From: Psilocybe azurescens
Taxonomy: Eukaryota; Basidiomycota; Agaricomycetes; Agaricales; Agrocybaceae
Assembly: GCA_023853785.1 (NCBI GenBank)
Contig: JAJIRX010000500.1
Coordinates: 558,001 to 622,000 of the forward strand
Length of the DNA: 64,000 nucleotides
Reading direction: 5' to 3'
Shown here: positions 47,101 to 59,526 of the stretch, in pieces
Numbering within the stretch: position 1 is the stretch's first letter
How the letters are laid out: each line of letters begins with the position of its first letter
Translations under genes and position numbers: made by a program
Notes under the pieces: generated by a model
Seen by the model: only the letters and a program-made list of their open reading frames with translations
Told to the model about the DNA's origin: nothing
Databases searched by the model: none

Positions 47101-49577
47101 TCAAGATGTTCTTGTAGAAATGCGTTTGCATGGTACTCATTTCCACGCGCAAGATTCGTTCGCTCTTTGTAGGCAAAGAGGTGAGCACGTCCTTTTTAGA
47201 CGCCTGAGCATCAGCGATTCGAGCTGGGCGTGAAGCTGCTTGATCTTTGATTCATGGTCAGCATCGGCCAAATCGAACTCGTTGGTAAGAGCGACTGGAG
47301 AAGGGAATCAGTCCAATCCATAATCGCCTGCAACGGATCAAAACTGACATTTCTCTGGCATAAGGAAATGCATCAGGGACAGCAACTCTGATGGATCGAG
47401 CGCCGCATGTAAGTCACCTGGAGAACCTGGAGAAGACAAGCACGCACCTTTCACGTTGTTCTGCAGAGGAGTACCCGTGATGAGCAGTTTCGAGGCAGCA
47501 TGGAATGCCCTCAAGGCCTCATACAATTGACTCTCCGAGTTTTTAAGTCGATGTGCCTAAAGAAATAAATCAACCAAGTATGCCGGAAAGTGCATATATC
47601 CAACGTACCTCATCCACCGCCAACGCCTGCCATTTGATATCACCCAGCTCTTTGCAATCTCTTAACGTCAACTCGTACGTGGTCAACAAAACATTCATCT
47701 TGAGTTTCTTGTTGGAGGTGCCGAATTCGTAGTTGCGAATGACCTCTCGCGCAGGGGCATTTCCAATATACGTGATTACATTCAGGTCAGGCGCCCAGTG
47801 GGCGAACTGAGTTTGCCAGGCCGTGATCGTCGAAAGAGGCACAATAACAAGGAAGGGACCATATTGCTGTAGTTCGTGGAATAAATATGACAAAAAGGCC
47901 ACAGTTTGTACGGTCTGCAAAGTGGGATATGCATCAGAAAAGGCAATGAAATCAAGGCGCATATATATCTACCTTCCCGAGACCCATCTCATCTGCCAAA
48001 ATACCGTTGTCTCCCTGGCTCCATAGGTAGGCAAGCCAATTGAGTCCGGTCAACTGGAAATCCTTCAACTCTCCACCAGTGGACGATATGTAATCCGGAT
48101 CCTTGTGCATTCTCTGAAACGCAGGCCTATTGATCTTTGCATATGATACACTTTTGTAAGGAAACTTGGCCTCTGCTTCGCGACGCCTGTAAGCCGCAAT
48201 CTGTTCCTTGGCAATGGGGTTAACATCCGTCTGAAGTTCCCAAGTGCAATGGTCATAGTTGAGACCCTGCCACTTGCAAAATACTCCATCTCGCCAGTCG
48301 CGGATTCTCGATGGGACACGATACGTTCGACATTGCGGAAAGTCTCGAGCTCCTCTTTCTCGCGTTCCTTGTCAAGATGGAGAGCCTCAATGTCTTCGCG
48401 TGTGAGACCCGGTGATTCGAGACGAGATTTCCAGAGTTTGTAGGCCTTGATATAGTTGTCTACACGCTTGAGGCCTCTGAAACGCTTGAGGAATTCGTAG
48501 GTCTCGTCGGTGTTGTGGAGATGAGAAAAGTTCTTCCACTTGATATGGAACCGCTGATAGGGTATTTGAAATCAAAATCTGGCATAAAAGCACGGATATA
48601 CGCACCACGTTTTCGAACCAAATATCTTCTGGGTCATCCTCTCTTCCTTCTTCACGACTATGACCGAGGACTGCTTCAATTTCGTCTTCCTCTTGATATT
48701 GAATGTTGGGATCTACATAGTAGCCTTGGCTGTCGTTGTCTTCCTCTTCGAATTTTTCAAAGTCCTGAACGTCATCGAGATAGTTTGGGACCTTTGTTCC
48801 TCTGCTGGAGACACGAACTTCGTCGGCGGATGCGCGTAGTTTCTTCTTCTTCTTGTGAGCACGAGAACCATAGTCGGAGTCCGAATCCGAAGAGGAAGGC
48901 TGTCGGACGGGAGCTGCGAAGGAAAATGTTCGGCCCCAATGATGAACCAGGGGGGGCATAGGGCGAAAGAGCGTACCTTTGGGCCTCACCGCGCCTGCTG
49001 ATGACGGGCGAGATTTCTTCTTTTTGACGGAGGGCTTCTTTTTGGAGCCATATTCCTCGTCAGCATATGCACCATCGTCGTCATCCTGCTCTTCCTCGTG
49101 GTCGTCCTCGTCCTCGTCGCGATCATCATAGCCCTAAGACGGAAAAAAATGAGTGAAGGCGGGGACACAGACAAAGTGAGATGACGTACAGAATCTTCGG
49201 CGTCCTGCGGATGGACAAAGGGGTGAGCGAGCGCGGGCAGGAGCTGACGAGGAGAGAACACATACCGAATCATGAGAACGACGAGCAGAGTTATGGTGGA
49301 CAGAGTGGGAGTGGGAGTTGCTATGTGGATGTGAATGAGAATGAGAATGGGAATGGGAATGGGGGATATGGCTGTCTGGCTGGGAATCCTCATCGACGGA
49401 CTCGCCGTCGGCATCAATGTCTTGGGCCTTTGCGATGTCGTCGTTGTCTGAATCGACGTTCATGTCATCGTCGCTGTCGTAGTTGATGCCGAGGGGAGGA
49501 GGGACTGAGGAGGGGGGAGTGGAGGACATGGGGGGATGATGGTGGGACGTGTTGAAGAGGACCTGGGCGCCATCCAT
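44133..49577 (-). CDS. CHD1: Chd1 chromodomain-helicase chromatin remodeller
   Basis: ATP-dependent nucleosome spacing factor of transcribed genes. Start at 49577 ([16 protein letters not shown]), acidic N-terminus with a His-Ser repeat (about 49310-49370) and basic patches, two chromodomains ([35 protein letters not shown]), Snf2 ATPase with [64 protein letters not shown] and [18 protein letters not shown], then the C-terminal SANT-SLIDE part ([20 protein letters not shown]) and the CHDCT2-like domain ending [20 protein letters not shown]. Many short introns; the last uses donor GTACGT near 44405. An exon of 15 nt near 49192-49206 codes DAEDS. One A is missing from the coding run at 47193-47197 (repair: [12 protein letters not shown]) and one C from the run at 44879-44883. 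Confidence 0.96.
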
Positions 49578-49746
49578 CGCCAACGGACAGATTTCACACG
49601 GACAGCAGCGTCGCTACAGACATCGTGACGGCCAACGCCGGAAGGGCCTTCGTCACCGGCGCTCGTGACGGAGACTCCGAACTTGACCATAAGGGGGGAG
49701 TTGTTTGATCTTGTCTTGGCAACAGTACACGGTACACGGCTTATCG
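49578..49746. promoter_or_regulatory. Divergent promoter, Chd1 / Tfb4
   Basis: 169 bp between start codons on opposite strands. Both genes belong to the polymerase II/chromatin machinery, so co-expression is plausible. A direct repeat GTACACGGTACACGG lies at about 49725-49739. No factor site named. Confidence 0.5.
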
Positions 49747-50998
49747 ATGGACTACTCGCACCTGTCTGTAGTGTTAGACCTGTCGCCCGCACAATGGCAG
49801 GAATGCTCCACTGACCAAGAATCTGCTTTGTCATTGTCGTCATTTCTGTCCCAACTACTAGCCTTTCTGAATGCACACATAGCACTGCGAGATGAGAACA
49901 CACTTGCCGTCTTTGCTGCCCTTCCCGGCAAAAGGTCCGCCACCCTTGTACGCTGCTCACCCAGTTCTGATTTCCCACACCCAGCACAATGCTCTATTCG
50001 TCCATCGACCCCCCGGAACAGCCGCCTGACATGGATTCCAACTCGTATCCGCCTTTCAAACTCCTCGACTCCGCCGTCATCTCCAGCATTGCCTTGAACC
50101 TCGACAGTCCCTCCGACCTCCCCTCCGCCCTCGTCGGCGCTTTGACAAAGGCACTATGCTGTTGGTCTTCTTCTGTCTCTCCCAGTCCATCACTCACTCT
50201 CCCCCACCCAGACATCAACCGGCTTTCTCTCGGCCACTCCGCCCTCGCTGATCCTCGGATCCTCATCCTCTCCGTCTCCCCTGATCTCGCCACCTCCTAC
50301 ATCCCCATCATGAATTCCATCTTCTCCGCCCAGAAACTGGTAACTCCCACCCTCCCCTCCCCCTCTCCCGTCTCATTCTCTTTTCCCAGAAAATTACCAT
50401 AGATGCCTGTCAGATATTTGGTCCAGATACTGTCTTTCTCCAGCAGGCCGCCCATCTCACAGGCGGCTCTTATCTCCATCTTAACCGCCGTGACGCTCTT
50501 CTCCAGTACCTCATTGTATGTTGCATGCCCTCTTCCCTTTACATCTCTTTTTTATTATTTTTATTATTATTATTCCAGATGGCCTTCCTTCCTCCTCCTT
50601 CCATCAGGAAAATCCTCGCTGTTCCAACCCAGGACAGGATCGATTTTCGCGCCGCCTGCTTCTGTCACAAAAACATCATCGATATCGGCTTCGTTTGTTC
50701 CGTCTGCCTATCAAGTACGTATCTACACAAGCTCCCTGACCCCCTCTCACTTTCAATTCAGTTTTCTGTCAGCCGGTCCCCGTGTGTTCCACCTGTCGGT
50801 ACGTCCGCTGACCATCACCTCCATTTTTCGGTCTAATATTTTCATCTTAGCACAAAGTTTCCTATTAAAACACTCAAGCGTCTCAATGCTTCCCGGCCAC
50901 CTGCAGAGTCAAATTCAGCTAGACCCTCTCCGGCCAGCACTCCACTCTCCCGTCCGACCTCCGCGAGCCAAAACGGCACAAATGGATCCAAGCACTAA
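49747..50998 (+). CDS. TFB4: Tfb4/p34 subunit of TFIIH
   Basis: Core TFIIH subunit in polymerase II initiation and nucleotide excision repair. It starts MDYSHLSVVLDLSPAQWQEC, the VWA-like domain of the family, with LSQLLAFLNAHIALRDENTL, LGHSALADPRILILSVSPD, IPIMNSIFSAQK, DACQIFGPDTVFLQQAAHLT and GGSYLHLN. A C-terminal C4 zinc site follows (ACFCHKNIIDIGFVCSVCLS and CQPVPVCSTC), then a basic Ser/Pro tail to the stop at 50996-50998. Introns include 49931-49986, about 50162-50211 (giving LCYINRLSLG) and several of 45-60 nt further on. All junctions keep frame; no break seen. It is divergent from Chd1. Confidence 0.94.
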
Positions 50999-51152
50999 GT
51001 ATGTACCTTCCCTTAATATCCTCTCTGTAAATACCACACACACCCTGTAAGTTTTGTTATGCTAATGGAATCGATGTTATGTAAATCTGCGGTTTCCCAT
51101 CTTCCCTCCTTGTGTTCCCAGTCGGATGGCGAAGAATGACCACCTGCCGCAG

Positions 51153-52781
51153 TTAATCCGCATTAGAAAGACACACGTGATCTAAGAATACACTCGCCTT
51201 TGGCGTCGATTTTGTGCTCGTCGCATATCCAATGGCCATGCTCGCCGTTGTAAATCCGCACCACAGCCGAATGACAGACTCACGATCAGAGGCGAGTAAA
51301 AGCACCCCAATAGAAGGCGCATTCTCTCCTCGTTTTTGAACAGTGTCTGTCGGATGCATCAGATCAGCAATCGTGCAAAATAGACGCGCGCCTACCCCAG
51401 TAATCCCGCAGAACGATATCTAGTATCTCATGCGGATCTGCTTCTAGATTGTCATATAGGTCGCCTAGCCTGCGCGCAATGTGTTCTCGGATAATATGCT
51501 CTCCTGTGCCTATCGCAGTATCGAAAAGAGCCCCAGATCACAAGGAAAACCAAAGAGTACCAGAAACGCTGCATGCCATTGCTCGACTCGCCCAACACCC
51601 AGCTCCAAAAATCGCTGCCTACATTTGCATTAGTCGAGAACATCTTTCACGACTATGTCAAAACCCTACCTCGCCGACTCTTCCAGACCACTTGAGCAGC
51701 AGCCCTCCACTGTGAATGCATCAGTCCTAAGCGACGCGTTGAATAATCACATCCACACCTTGAAACTCCAGCAGCCATACCTCCTGCGGGGTCGAAGGCA
51801 ACAGCACCTACCGTGTCCTGAATATCACTTATGCCCACCTCTTGTTTGTTGTGGGCTTCCAAGGCTTGCTCCGAAGACTCTAGCCAAGCTTTCCACTTCT
51901 TCCATTGCTCGTGTGCGAATGGGGCTATAAGCGTTTCCGGAGGCACAGTTTCGACCTTACCCGATGCGAATTTGTGGGCGCCTGATGAGGTTAGTGTTCT
52001 GATGCTGTGTGTCAAATTGATATTGCGAAGAGGGAGTAAGATGTACTGACAGTGGCGGAACCCGTCCAAATTTATTGGGGATGCATGAGTAGTCTAGGAT
52101 AGACCTCGCTAGGCGGATAGGATTTTTGACGCCTTCATCATGCCAAATTATTTGAGACTGTACAAGCAATGTCGTTTAAAACCACCTACCAGAAATAGCA
52201 CCTACACTTCCAAACAACCCACCATCTCTTGCGCTCATAATCGCCGCGTCGCATTCCACCACACCGTCCATGGTAAGATTCGACCCATATCCTGTACCAT
52301 CCGCAACATAGCATCACAAAAACACAAAACACAAAAAATTCGTCAAGAAAGCAATTACCGACATCAAAGCGGCGAAGGACGGAATGTCAACCAACCTGCA
52401 TTAAGATGCCCATCGTCTTCTAGAACCACAATGGCCCGTTCGACCATGTCCAGACTCGCTCGGGCACTCGGGCGAGGATCAGAATGGGTGTGTTCAGCGC
52501 TAGCCGCTACACCAGCTGATCCCTCAGAAACAGGTACAGTAACAAAACCAGTCGATATTGACTGTGAGCTCATCATGAGGCCTTCCGTACAAGCCCTGCG
52601 ATCATGAAGATGAATGATGAAAAAGTAAAGAAAAAAATGAGTCGGCTTGGTTCGCGCATATAGGGCCCATCTAATACTAAGAGAATACATACTTTCGCAA
52701 CGCGTGTTTGATATCCTTTTCGCTGTTCACTCCGTGGATGCCCGCGCCTCCGTGCACAGCGATATATGAGATCGAGGTCAT
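51153..52781 (-). CDS. Taspase/L-asparaginase-family N-terminal nucleophile hydrolase
   Basis: Starts at 52781 (MTSISYIAVHGGAGIHGVNS), the typical beginning of isoaspartyl aminopeptidase/asparaginase and threonine aspartase proteins. It continues with LDMVERAIVVLEDDGHLNAG, GSNLTMDGVVECDAAIM, GGLFGSVGAISGVKNPIRLA, then a spacer and the autocleavage site SDIQDTVGAVAFD, where the Thr becomes the N-terminal nucleophile, followed by AAGVSSGGLLLK and FGAGCW. The C-terminus RLWCGFTTASMAIGYATS resembles taspase relatives more than plain asparaginases. About seven introns, all in frame. Autoprocessing and substrate are family inference. Confidence 0.86.
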
Positions 52782-53014
52782 CGTGGTTAGATAGCAACCC
52801 AAGGTTCCAAGCGACAACCGCTGAGGTCATCCACAATGTCATAACCCAATCACTGATAGCACAACATCCAAAATGGTATCAATTGCCCCAAATGGGAATT
52901 TCTTTAATACGCCATCAAAGTAACACCGCAGTCAACTTTGAGCCAACTAGAAGGACCTTCGCCTAAAAACATAGATACATTCATTGCATTTGATGTTAGA
53001 TTATAATAGATCTC

Positions 53015-54571
53015 TTAGACGATGGGCGACAAGTCAAAGGTAGAAGCACCGTTAGCCTTTACAGCGACGCCCTTCTCCGTCACGATGGCCGTAATCAGCT
53101 CAGCAGGCGTAACATCGAAGCTGGGGTTATACACCCCTTCCAATCCAGGGGGCGTAATCATCACCTGAACCTGCTCGGTCTTCCCTTCGTTCGGATACAG
53201 GATGCCGCGAACGAGGCAAGCCTCCAGCGCGGGACGCTGTTCGATCGGGATCCTAACAAAAGAGCGGAATTAACGCAGAGAAGCAGTGTGGGTTAAATTG
53301 ATTAATGGGAAACGGAAATACGCACTGCGAGCCGTCTGCGACGTCGAGGTCGACTGTGCTGATAGGTGCGACGACGATGAAGGGGATTTTGTGTCGCGCT
53401 GCAAGGACTGCGGCATTGTATGTTCCGATCTAAGAAACACAGCATAGCAACAAATCGCACAAGATCCGTTAGTTGAAACGTGACAGGCGAGGGGGTTGGT
53501 CAACCAAAGGCTTACTTTGTTAGCGGTGTCTCCATTTTTGGCGATTCTGTCGGCACCCACGACTGTGATATGAAAAGGTAACATTAGCGTGAAATTAAGA
53601 AGTGGAGGGATAAGACTTTACATACCGACTGCGTGTATGTTATGGTGTTGGAAGAGGGAGCCTACCATGGTATCACATATCATCACAGAAGGAATTTTCA
53701 ACGTTTGGAGCTCCAAGGCAGTCAGCCTTTGTTGTAAGTTTCAATAATGCTTCGGGGCACTGGAATATGGGGCAGAAAGGCACACCTCGATCCTTGGTGG
53801 TAAGGCGTGGTTTGGGTATAGTATGCTTTCTGGAGTTTTCCGGTCTCGTGCAGGTACGTAATCATTCCGAGAGCTGTTCCATATCCCTGTGCAAGTCCCA
53901 ATCTAGTCATTCAATTGTCGGAAAAGAATCGAAGAAGACATACGGAGGTGGCAAGAGATCCAGTGTTGCACACAGTGAGCACATTAAGATCTCCAGCAGT
54001 TGTTCCCGGTGCCTGATCGCGAACACGTTGAAGCAGCCATTCTCCAGCCCATTTTGCCATCTCTTTGTTTCTGCCAACGTCCTCATCTGCCACTGCGTTA
54101 CTCTCCGCTATCAACTCCTGCGCGATCGTTCTGGGTTCCTTTCCAGCTGCGATTCCGGTGTCCAAAATTCTACCTAGACGCCGTGTGGCAGCGCCGAGAT
54201 TGACAGCCGTAGGCCGGGCTGTGAAAAGGAAGGCGAGGATGCTGTCGATGTGTGTTTTCAGCGCATCTCGAGATTCGAGATACTCGGGCAATGGGGAAGC
54301 GGCAAGCCCACGTCTGATATATTGCGATAAAGAGAGTGCTGCGAGAGATGCGATGGCGGGTGCCCCACGGATCTTTTGTTCAACTTGAAATGAGCTCTAC
54401 TGTGGAATAGTTTGTAGGTGACCGTCGATAGCGGACCTTCATGGTCTTGATCGCATCGTGTGCATCATTGACACTGTTGATCTCGATAAACTCTGTCTTA
54501 TGCGGCAGCAGTAGTTGATTAACAATTTCTAGTTTCTCGTCGGACGATTTGATTGAAATTAAAGGAGCCAT
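53015..54571 (-). CDS. MRI1: Methylthioribose-1-phosphate isomerase
   Basis: Methionine salvage enzyme converting methylthioribose-1-phosphate to methylthioribulose-1-phosphate. Starts at 54571 ([20 protein letters not shown]); conserved blocks are [48 protein letters not shown] (catalytic Cys), [38 protein letters not shown] (catalytic Asp), [20 protein letters not shown] and [20 protein letters not shown]. Five introns, all in frame, among them the one following MKTMK at the N-terminus. Stop at 53015. Complete and unbroken. Divergent from the HSL-type lipase. Confidence 0.96.
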
Positions 54572-54815
54572 GAGAGCGATAAGAAAGAGACAAATTTTCC
54601 AAATCAGCCTGAAAATAATATGTTAAGGTTAGGGTCAGTATTGGAAATCACATGCTGGTAACACAGTTGTGCCAGTGCGGGGTATTTTTACGAGGTGCTT
54701 ATAACAGTTTGGTGCGCTCTCCATGGTCCACCCTCTGGCAAGATCCGGTCATATATCCCCTTCATACTAATAGTCCTTGCTATTATATGACCTTCCGTTA
54801 TCTTTCCCATTCATC
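54572..54815. promoter_or_regulatory. Divergent promoter, MRI1 / HSL-type lipase
   Basis: 244 bp between start codons on opposite strands. No site recognised. Confidence 0.45.
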
Positions 54816-57800
54816 ATGATTGACCATCTCGTCGGTCGTCCTAATCCTTCCTGGAAACGCACTCAGGTAGGTGTCTCTCAATGCCTCGCATAACCCAGTT
54901 ATCTCATCTGATCGATAGGTTCTCCTTGTAATTCTATTCTGGCTTTGGAGGATTGTCCGAGGAAATTCAGGTCCTCCCAGGATACTGTGGCTCACGAAAC
55001 TCAACAGAGCAATCAGCAGTACGCAGACCACTCGTCTTTCACCCTACTATTCGCTTACCGTCGTTAACCACCCAGAACGCTTCACGCCTTGGCAAATCAT
55101 CGTCAGTACACTGACTGTACTTTACTCTATCCGTAACTTTGATAAACTCCTTGGACTGAGCGGTAAGTCGCAATATATGCACTATGTATCTAGTTGCACA
55201 ACTGAACATATGCACACAGCCCCGGAGCCTCTGGCCCGTCTAGTTCGTCATTTTCCTTGCATATAGAAAGTAATCACATGCTCAATCTATCACAAAGTAC
55301 TCTCCCTCCTACTATCGTGCGACATGGATTGTCACTGGTCTGGATGCCGGGTTCGCAACCGCCATGTCGATCAGACCAAAGTGGCTGCGCGACCTGGCTT
55401 CCATCGTCTTCTCCTTCTACTATATCCTGTATGCCCAAGAAGCAGATGAAAAGGTTGTTCCCCCGCGATCCCCATACTTTTGACATAGGCGTTAATAAAC
55501 CTTTCAACAATATCAGCTTCGTAGGTTCCGCGCCGTTCCGACTGTCGAGATGCTGCGCACTACATGGGAAAAGACGACGAATCCATATGTGTGTAGTTTA
55601 CATCATCCAACCGAACCATCTATATCTTAATCATTCCACAGATCAAGCTGGTAACTCGTCTTCCACGCATCGGCGTCAGGCGAAAAATTCTGCTTCCTCG
55701 CCCCAAATCATCGTCGTACGACCGACCCATAACAGCGTATCTATACTTCGCACCGCCTGAAACAGAGTTATGCAAAGCCACCGAGCTAATCCTCGATTTC
55801 CCGGGAGGTGGTTTTGTCGCTATGTCGCCCGAGCATCATGAGGAACGCCTGCGGATGTGGGCAGTCTCAACGGGTAGACCCATATTGGCCATTGATTACG
55901 GGAAAGCCCCGGAGTGTGAGCGCTTTCTCTTGATCTGATTTCACCTACCTCGCTTAACTGTGCTAATTATAGACCCATACCCTTTTGCACGGGATGAAGC
56001 GTTTGATGTATACAGGCTCATGGTAGAGTCATGTATGTCCTGTGCTTCAAGAATTTTAATTCTGCAGTTGACTTTATTGGCTTCTAGATGGAAAACTCAT
56101 TGGAATGTCTGGAAAGAAATTAAGCATAATAATATCGGGCGATTCTGCGTGAGTGCCTCTTGAAACCTGTTCGGGTTATGTGCTTGAACTCTTTGTCTTT
56201 GGTAGTGGCGGAACTCTGGCCCTTAATGTAGTAATACGAACATTGGAACTCAGGCAACTGGCCTCATCGTCTCATCAGCCCATCAATTTGCCGCTCCCTA
56301 CAGCTGTGGTCCTCAACTATGCTGCACTTGATTTCAATTTTACTTCGTGGATGTCAGCCGACAATCTGCGTGTCTTGCGATCGGAGCAGTCGTCCGGAAA
56401 CATTCCGGGGTTGAAAGAGGTGGCTGAGCAGAAAGATCACTTGAAGCATGTTGTGAGTTTCGTTCTCATTGGGTGGAGTGGGTAATGTGTTGACGGGTTG
56501 AATGCTTGTGTCAGAGCCCCCTGAGTATGGTCCGTGACAAAAAACATACTAGGAAACGGATTAAGAGGAGATCAAGCTGGAAAGATACGCTCAAGAATTA
56601 TGTCAGTGCAGGCGAGAATGACGCTGAAGATAGTCGACTCTTTGGTTCAGCTTCGACTTTGACAGTTCCATCGAAGTCTGAGCCTGGGAGGTCGGCGATC
56701 CATGGCCAAGGTTTTGCTGATGAAGGTTCACTAGCGGACGGAGAGAGCGACGACGAAGAAGACTTTGATAAGATCAAGGAAGAAGACCGTCCTATATCAG
56801 CTCGCATTGTCTACAAGTATTCAAATGGAGGGGCCGACGTGATTAGAAGCGGCTCTGACATGGAGAGACAACAGCATGAATTGTCCATTGCTATTGCCGA
56901 AGCAGACAATAAAGCTATTAGAGCAGTGTCTGGGAAATCCCCTGAACCTGGAGGCAACGGAAGTGCAAAAGAGCCTGTAGGCACGCGGCTGACAATGACA
57001 AGTCGAACGGGCTATTTTCAGGACAGAATTATTTCTCCAAGTATGGTACGTGTTTAAAAGTCGAGTAGCCATCGTAGCCATGATTTGTTGACGTTTTGCA
57101 TAGATGCGTGCCATGGCTATTTTGTACATTGGACCCCATCGGAACCCCGATTTTGCAACTGATTACCATATCTCACCTATTCTGGCACCGAGTCAGCTCC
57201 TGGCACAGTTTCCCCCTCTCTTGATGCAATGCGGCGAGAAAGACCCATTTGTGGACGACACGGTCATTTTCGCAGGACGGGTTCGGGAAGCCAAACGGGC
57301 GCGTAAAATTGAACTCGATCTGTTGTTGTCTGGGAAAAGTGCACGATTTGGGGAGACTTTGCGGATGAGTTCTGTTGATGGACATGTTGACAGCAAAGTT
57401 TCTGCGGAACTTAAGAAAGAGCGAGACAAGCTCGCCAGGCAGGCGGAATCTGATTGGGTACAGATGGTTCTTTTCTCAGACTGGAGTCATGGGTATCTTC
57501 AAATGCCTACGCTAATGAGCGAAGCGAAAGCGGTATGGTTACCTTTTATTTGTTGCCGGCGAGAGAGAAGTTGATGCATTTGTTTGTGCAGGTCATCGAA
57601 GAACTAGCGGAGTGGATTGATCACGCATTCGACCGATATCCTGCTACGGTGCCAGAGGGCAGAGAAAGAAACGGACTGTTGGCGCCCAAGTCGCAGGGAT
57701 CGAGACCGAGTCCTCTCACGTCTGAAACGGAAACAGATGACACGGGGATCACGTTCGTGACGAAACGGCATATCAGCTTGAGCCCCAGACGAGCAGTGAC

Positions 57801-57960
57801 GCCGGTGATAGATGGGAGGAGCAGCAGCGAGGTGACGATAGTGGGTGAAGAAATGAAAGCAGCAGCTGCAGTGGAAGGAAAAAGAGCGACTGGACAGACT
57901 ATATCAGAAGGTGAATTAATGAGAAGACGACGATTGCTAGATTCGCACATCTTTGAGTAG
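54816..57960 (+). CDS. Hormone-sensitive-lipase-type alpha/beta hydrolase with N-terminal membrane region
   Basis: Starts at 54816 (MIDHLVGRPNPSWKRTQ), then a TM segment (VLLVILFWLWRIV) and further hydrophobic stretches. The hydrolase core has the HSL-family oxyanion motif in LDFPGGGFVAMSPEHHEERL (HGGG variant), PILAIDYGKAPE, nucleophile GDSAGG split by an intron (after GGCGATTCTGC near 56145), the acid region LLMQCGEKDPFVDDTV and the catalytic His in DWSHGYLQMP. Between nucleophile and acid there is a long charged insertion (56540-57000, DDEEDFDKIKEEDRPISARI), and the C-terminus is a Ser/Thr-rich extension. About ten introns. It resembles the large fungal lipase/esterases of lipid droplets or ER; substrate unknown. 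No break seen. Confidence 0.85.
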
Positions 57961-58046
57961 TTGCAGTATATAGAGTTTTTGCTGTGCAACACAGCCACCG
58001 ATCTTGGATTAGTTGCGCTCTGTTCGGGCATTGAAAGGTTGTGATA

Positions 58047-59242
58047 ATGATGAATGTCTTTGGACCCCCTTGGACTCGCTCTAATTCTCACTCTCACTCT
58101 CACTCTCACTCATACCACATGCCCACTGACTATCCACAACAGCAACTCCTCTACCCCGCAGCTGCCGGTCCTCTAGCACAAGGCATCCCTACAGAGGGCC
58201 CCGCGTCTCACCCTGACGGTCCTCCTGCTCGCGAATATCCATATGAACTCGCTGCTTCTCGCGTCCAGTTCAACCAGCCCTCTTCTTCCTCTTCTTCTCC
58301 CAACATAATGAACAATCCACTTCCGTCTCAGCTCTCTAGTCCAAAGCAGGATTCCTATTATCCCCCTCAGCCTAGTACTGCTACCGCTCAGGCCCAGCTA
58401 TATTCCCAACTACAACAACAACAGCAGCAGCAGCAGCAGATACATGCACCCGCGGCACCACAAACGCAGCAACCACCACCACCACCAAATCCCCTTCCAG
58501 ATCAGCCCTCAGCTTCAACTGGCGCTGGCGCAAATCACTACCCTTCATCCACAGGCGTTCCTCGTCTTCCCCCAATCCTCCAGGTAGAAAAGCAGCAGGT
58601 CACGACATCGGCTACACAGCTCGCCAGTGCCAGTCGTCGGCGCAACGAGGCTCACTTTGTCTGTCCCGTTCCAGGCTGTGGCAGCACATTTACACGTCGA
58701 TTTAATCTGCGGGGTGCGCATCTTTCCATCTTGCATGCGTTTTCCTCTTGACATTATCCCCATAGGCCATCTGCGATCTCACACCGAAGAAAGACCCTAT
58801 GTCTGTGAGTGGCCCGGATGCAAGAAAGGCTTCGCCCGTCAACACGACTGCAAGTACGTCCCTTCCGTTTTCCGTATTTATTTATTTCCAAGCCTCATCC
58901 CAATCCCAGGCGGCATCAGGCGCTTCACGCAGCAAAGTCCCAGTCAAATGTTTGTCAGGGATGCAAAAGACCTTCAGTCGTCTGGATGCTCTGAACGTAC
59001 GTGTCCCTTTCTACTCATCAATCAATTTGGTCTCTTTCTAACAAATATCTTCTTTCAGCGCCACTGTGAGTTCCCAAGCCCAAACATCATCAGATTTACC
59101 TTCTTTGACAACTTTCCTTTTTGAAACAGTGCGTTCCGATGGCGGTGCTGATTGCAGAGCTTCCAATCCCAAGTTTGCCGCGATGCCAGAAGATGGTCAT
59201 TCGAATGGGCAGGGGGTGAGCCGGGAGCACGTTCTCCAATAG
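58047..59242 (+). CDS. C2H2 zinc-finger transcription factor
   Basis: Exons 58047-58713, 58766-58853, 58910-58996, 59059-59065, 59130-59242. The N-terminal 200 residues are low complexity: a Ser-His repeat near 58085-58115, a Gln run near 58410-58440 and Pro-rich stretches. Two or three C2H2 fingers follow: FVCPVPGCGSTFTRRFNLRG with HLRSHTEERP, then YVCEWPGCKKGFARQHDCKR, and CQGCKKTFSRLDALNRHLRS. This C-terminal finger set resembles Agaricomycete regulators with an RGHLRSH pattern. The third finger is broken by one missing A in the run 58965-58968; repaired, it is followed by a 7-nt exon that supplies the second His. DNA target unknown. Confidence 0.88.
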
Positions 59243-59526
59243 CTATTGTAAGGTACATGCTTTCGCGGATTGTTCTCGGGTTGGGTTCCGTCATGTAATT
59301 ATTTTATTGCTATAATACTTTGTTTTTTTTTGGGGATTCCAAGGCAGACATAATCTTCTTGTGAGGCATTTAGGACACCGAAAGCTGTGTTGAAGTATGG
59401 CAAGAGGATGCATTTCCAAATAACACGTGAGATCGGTATCCGGCAACATTTCATTTTCTGCCCCTCTCTGTACCTCATTCTATACTACTTACTCTTCTCT
59501 TCCATTCTGACTACTCACTAACGACC

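Noticed and set aside
49310..49370. Apparent simple repeat near the Chd1 start
   Set aside because: It is coding (His-Ser dipeptides in the Chd1 N-terminus), not a separate repeat feature; a similar Ser-His stretch in the C2H2 factor near 58085-58115 looks coincidental.
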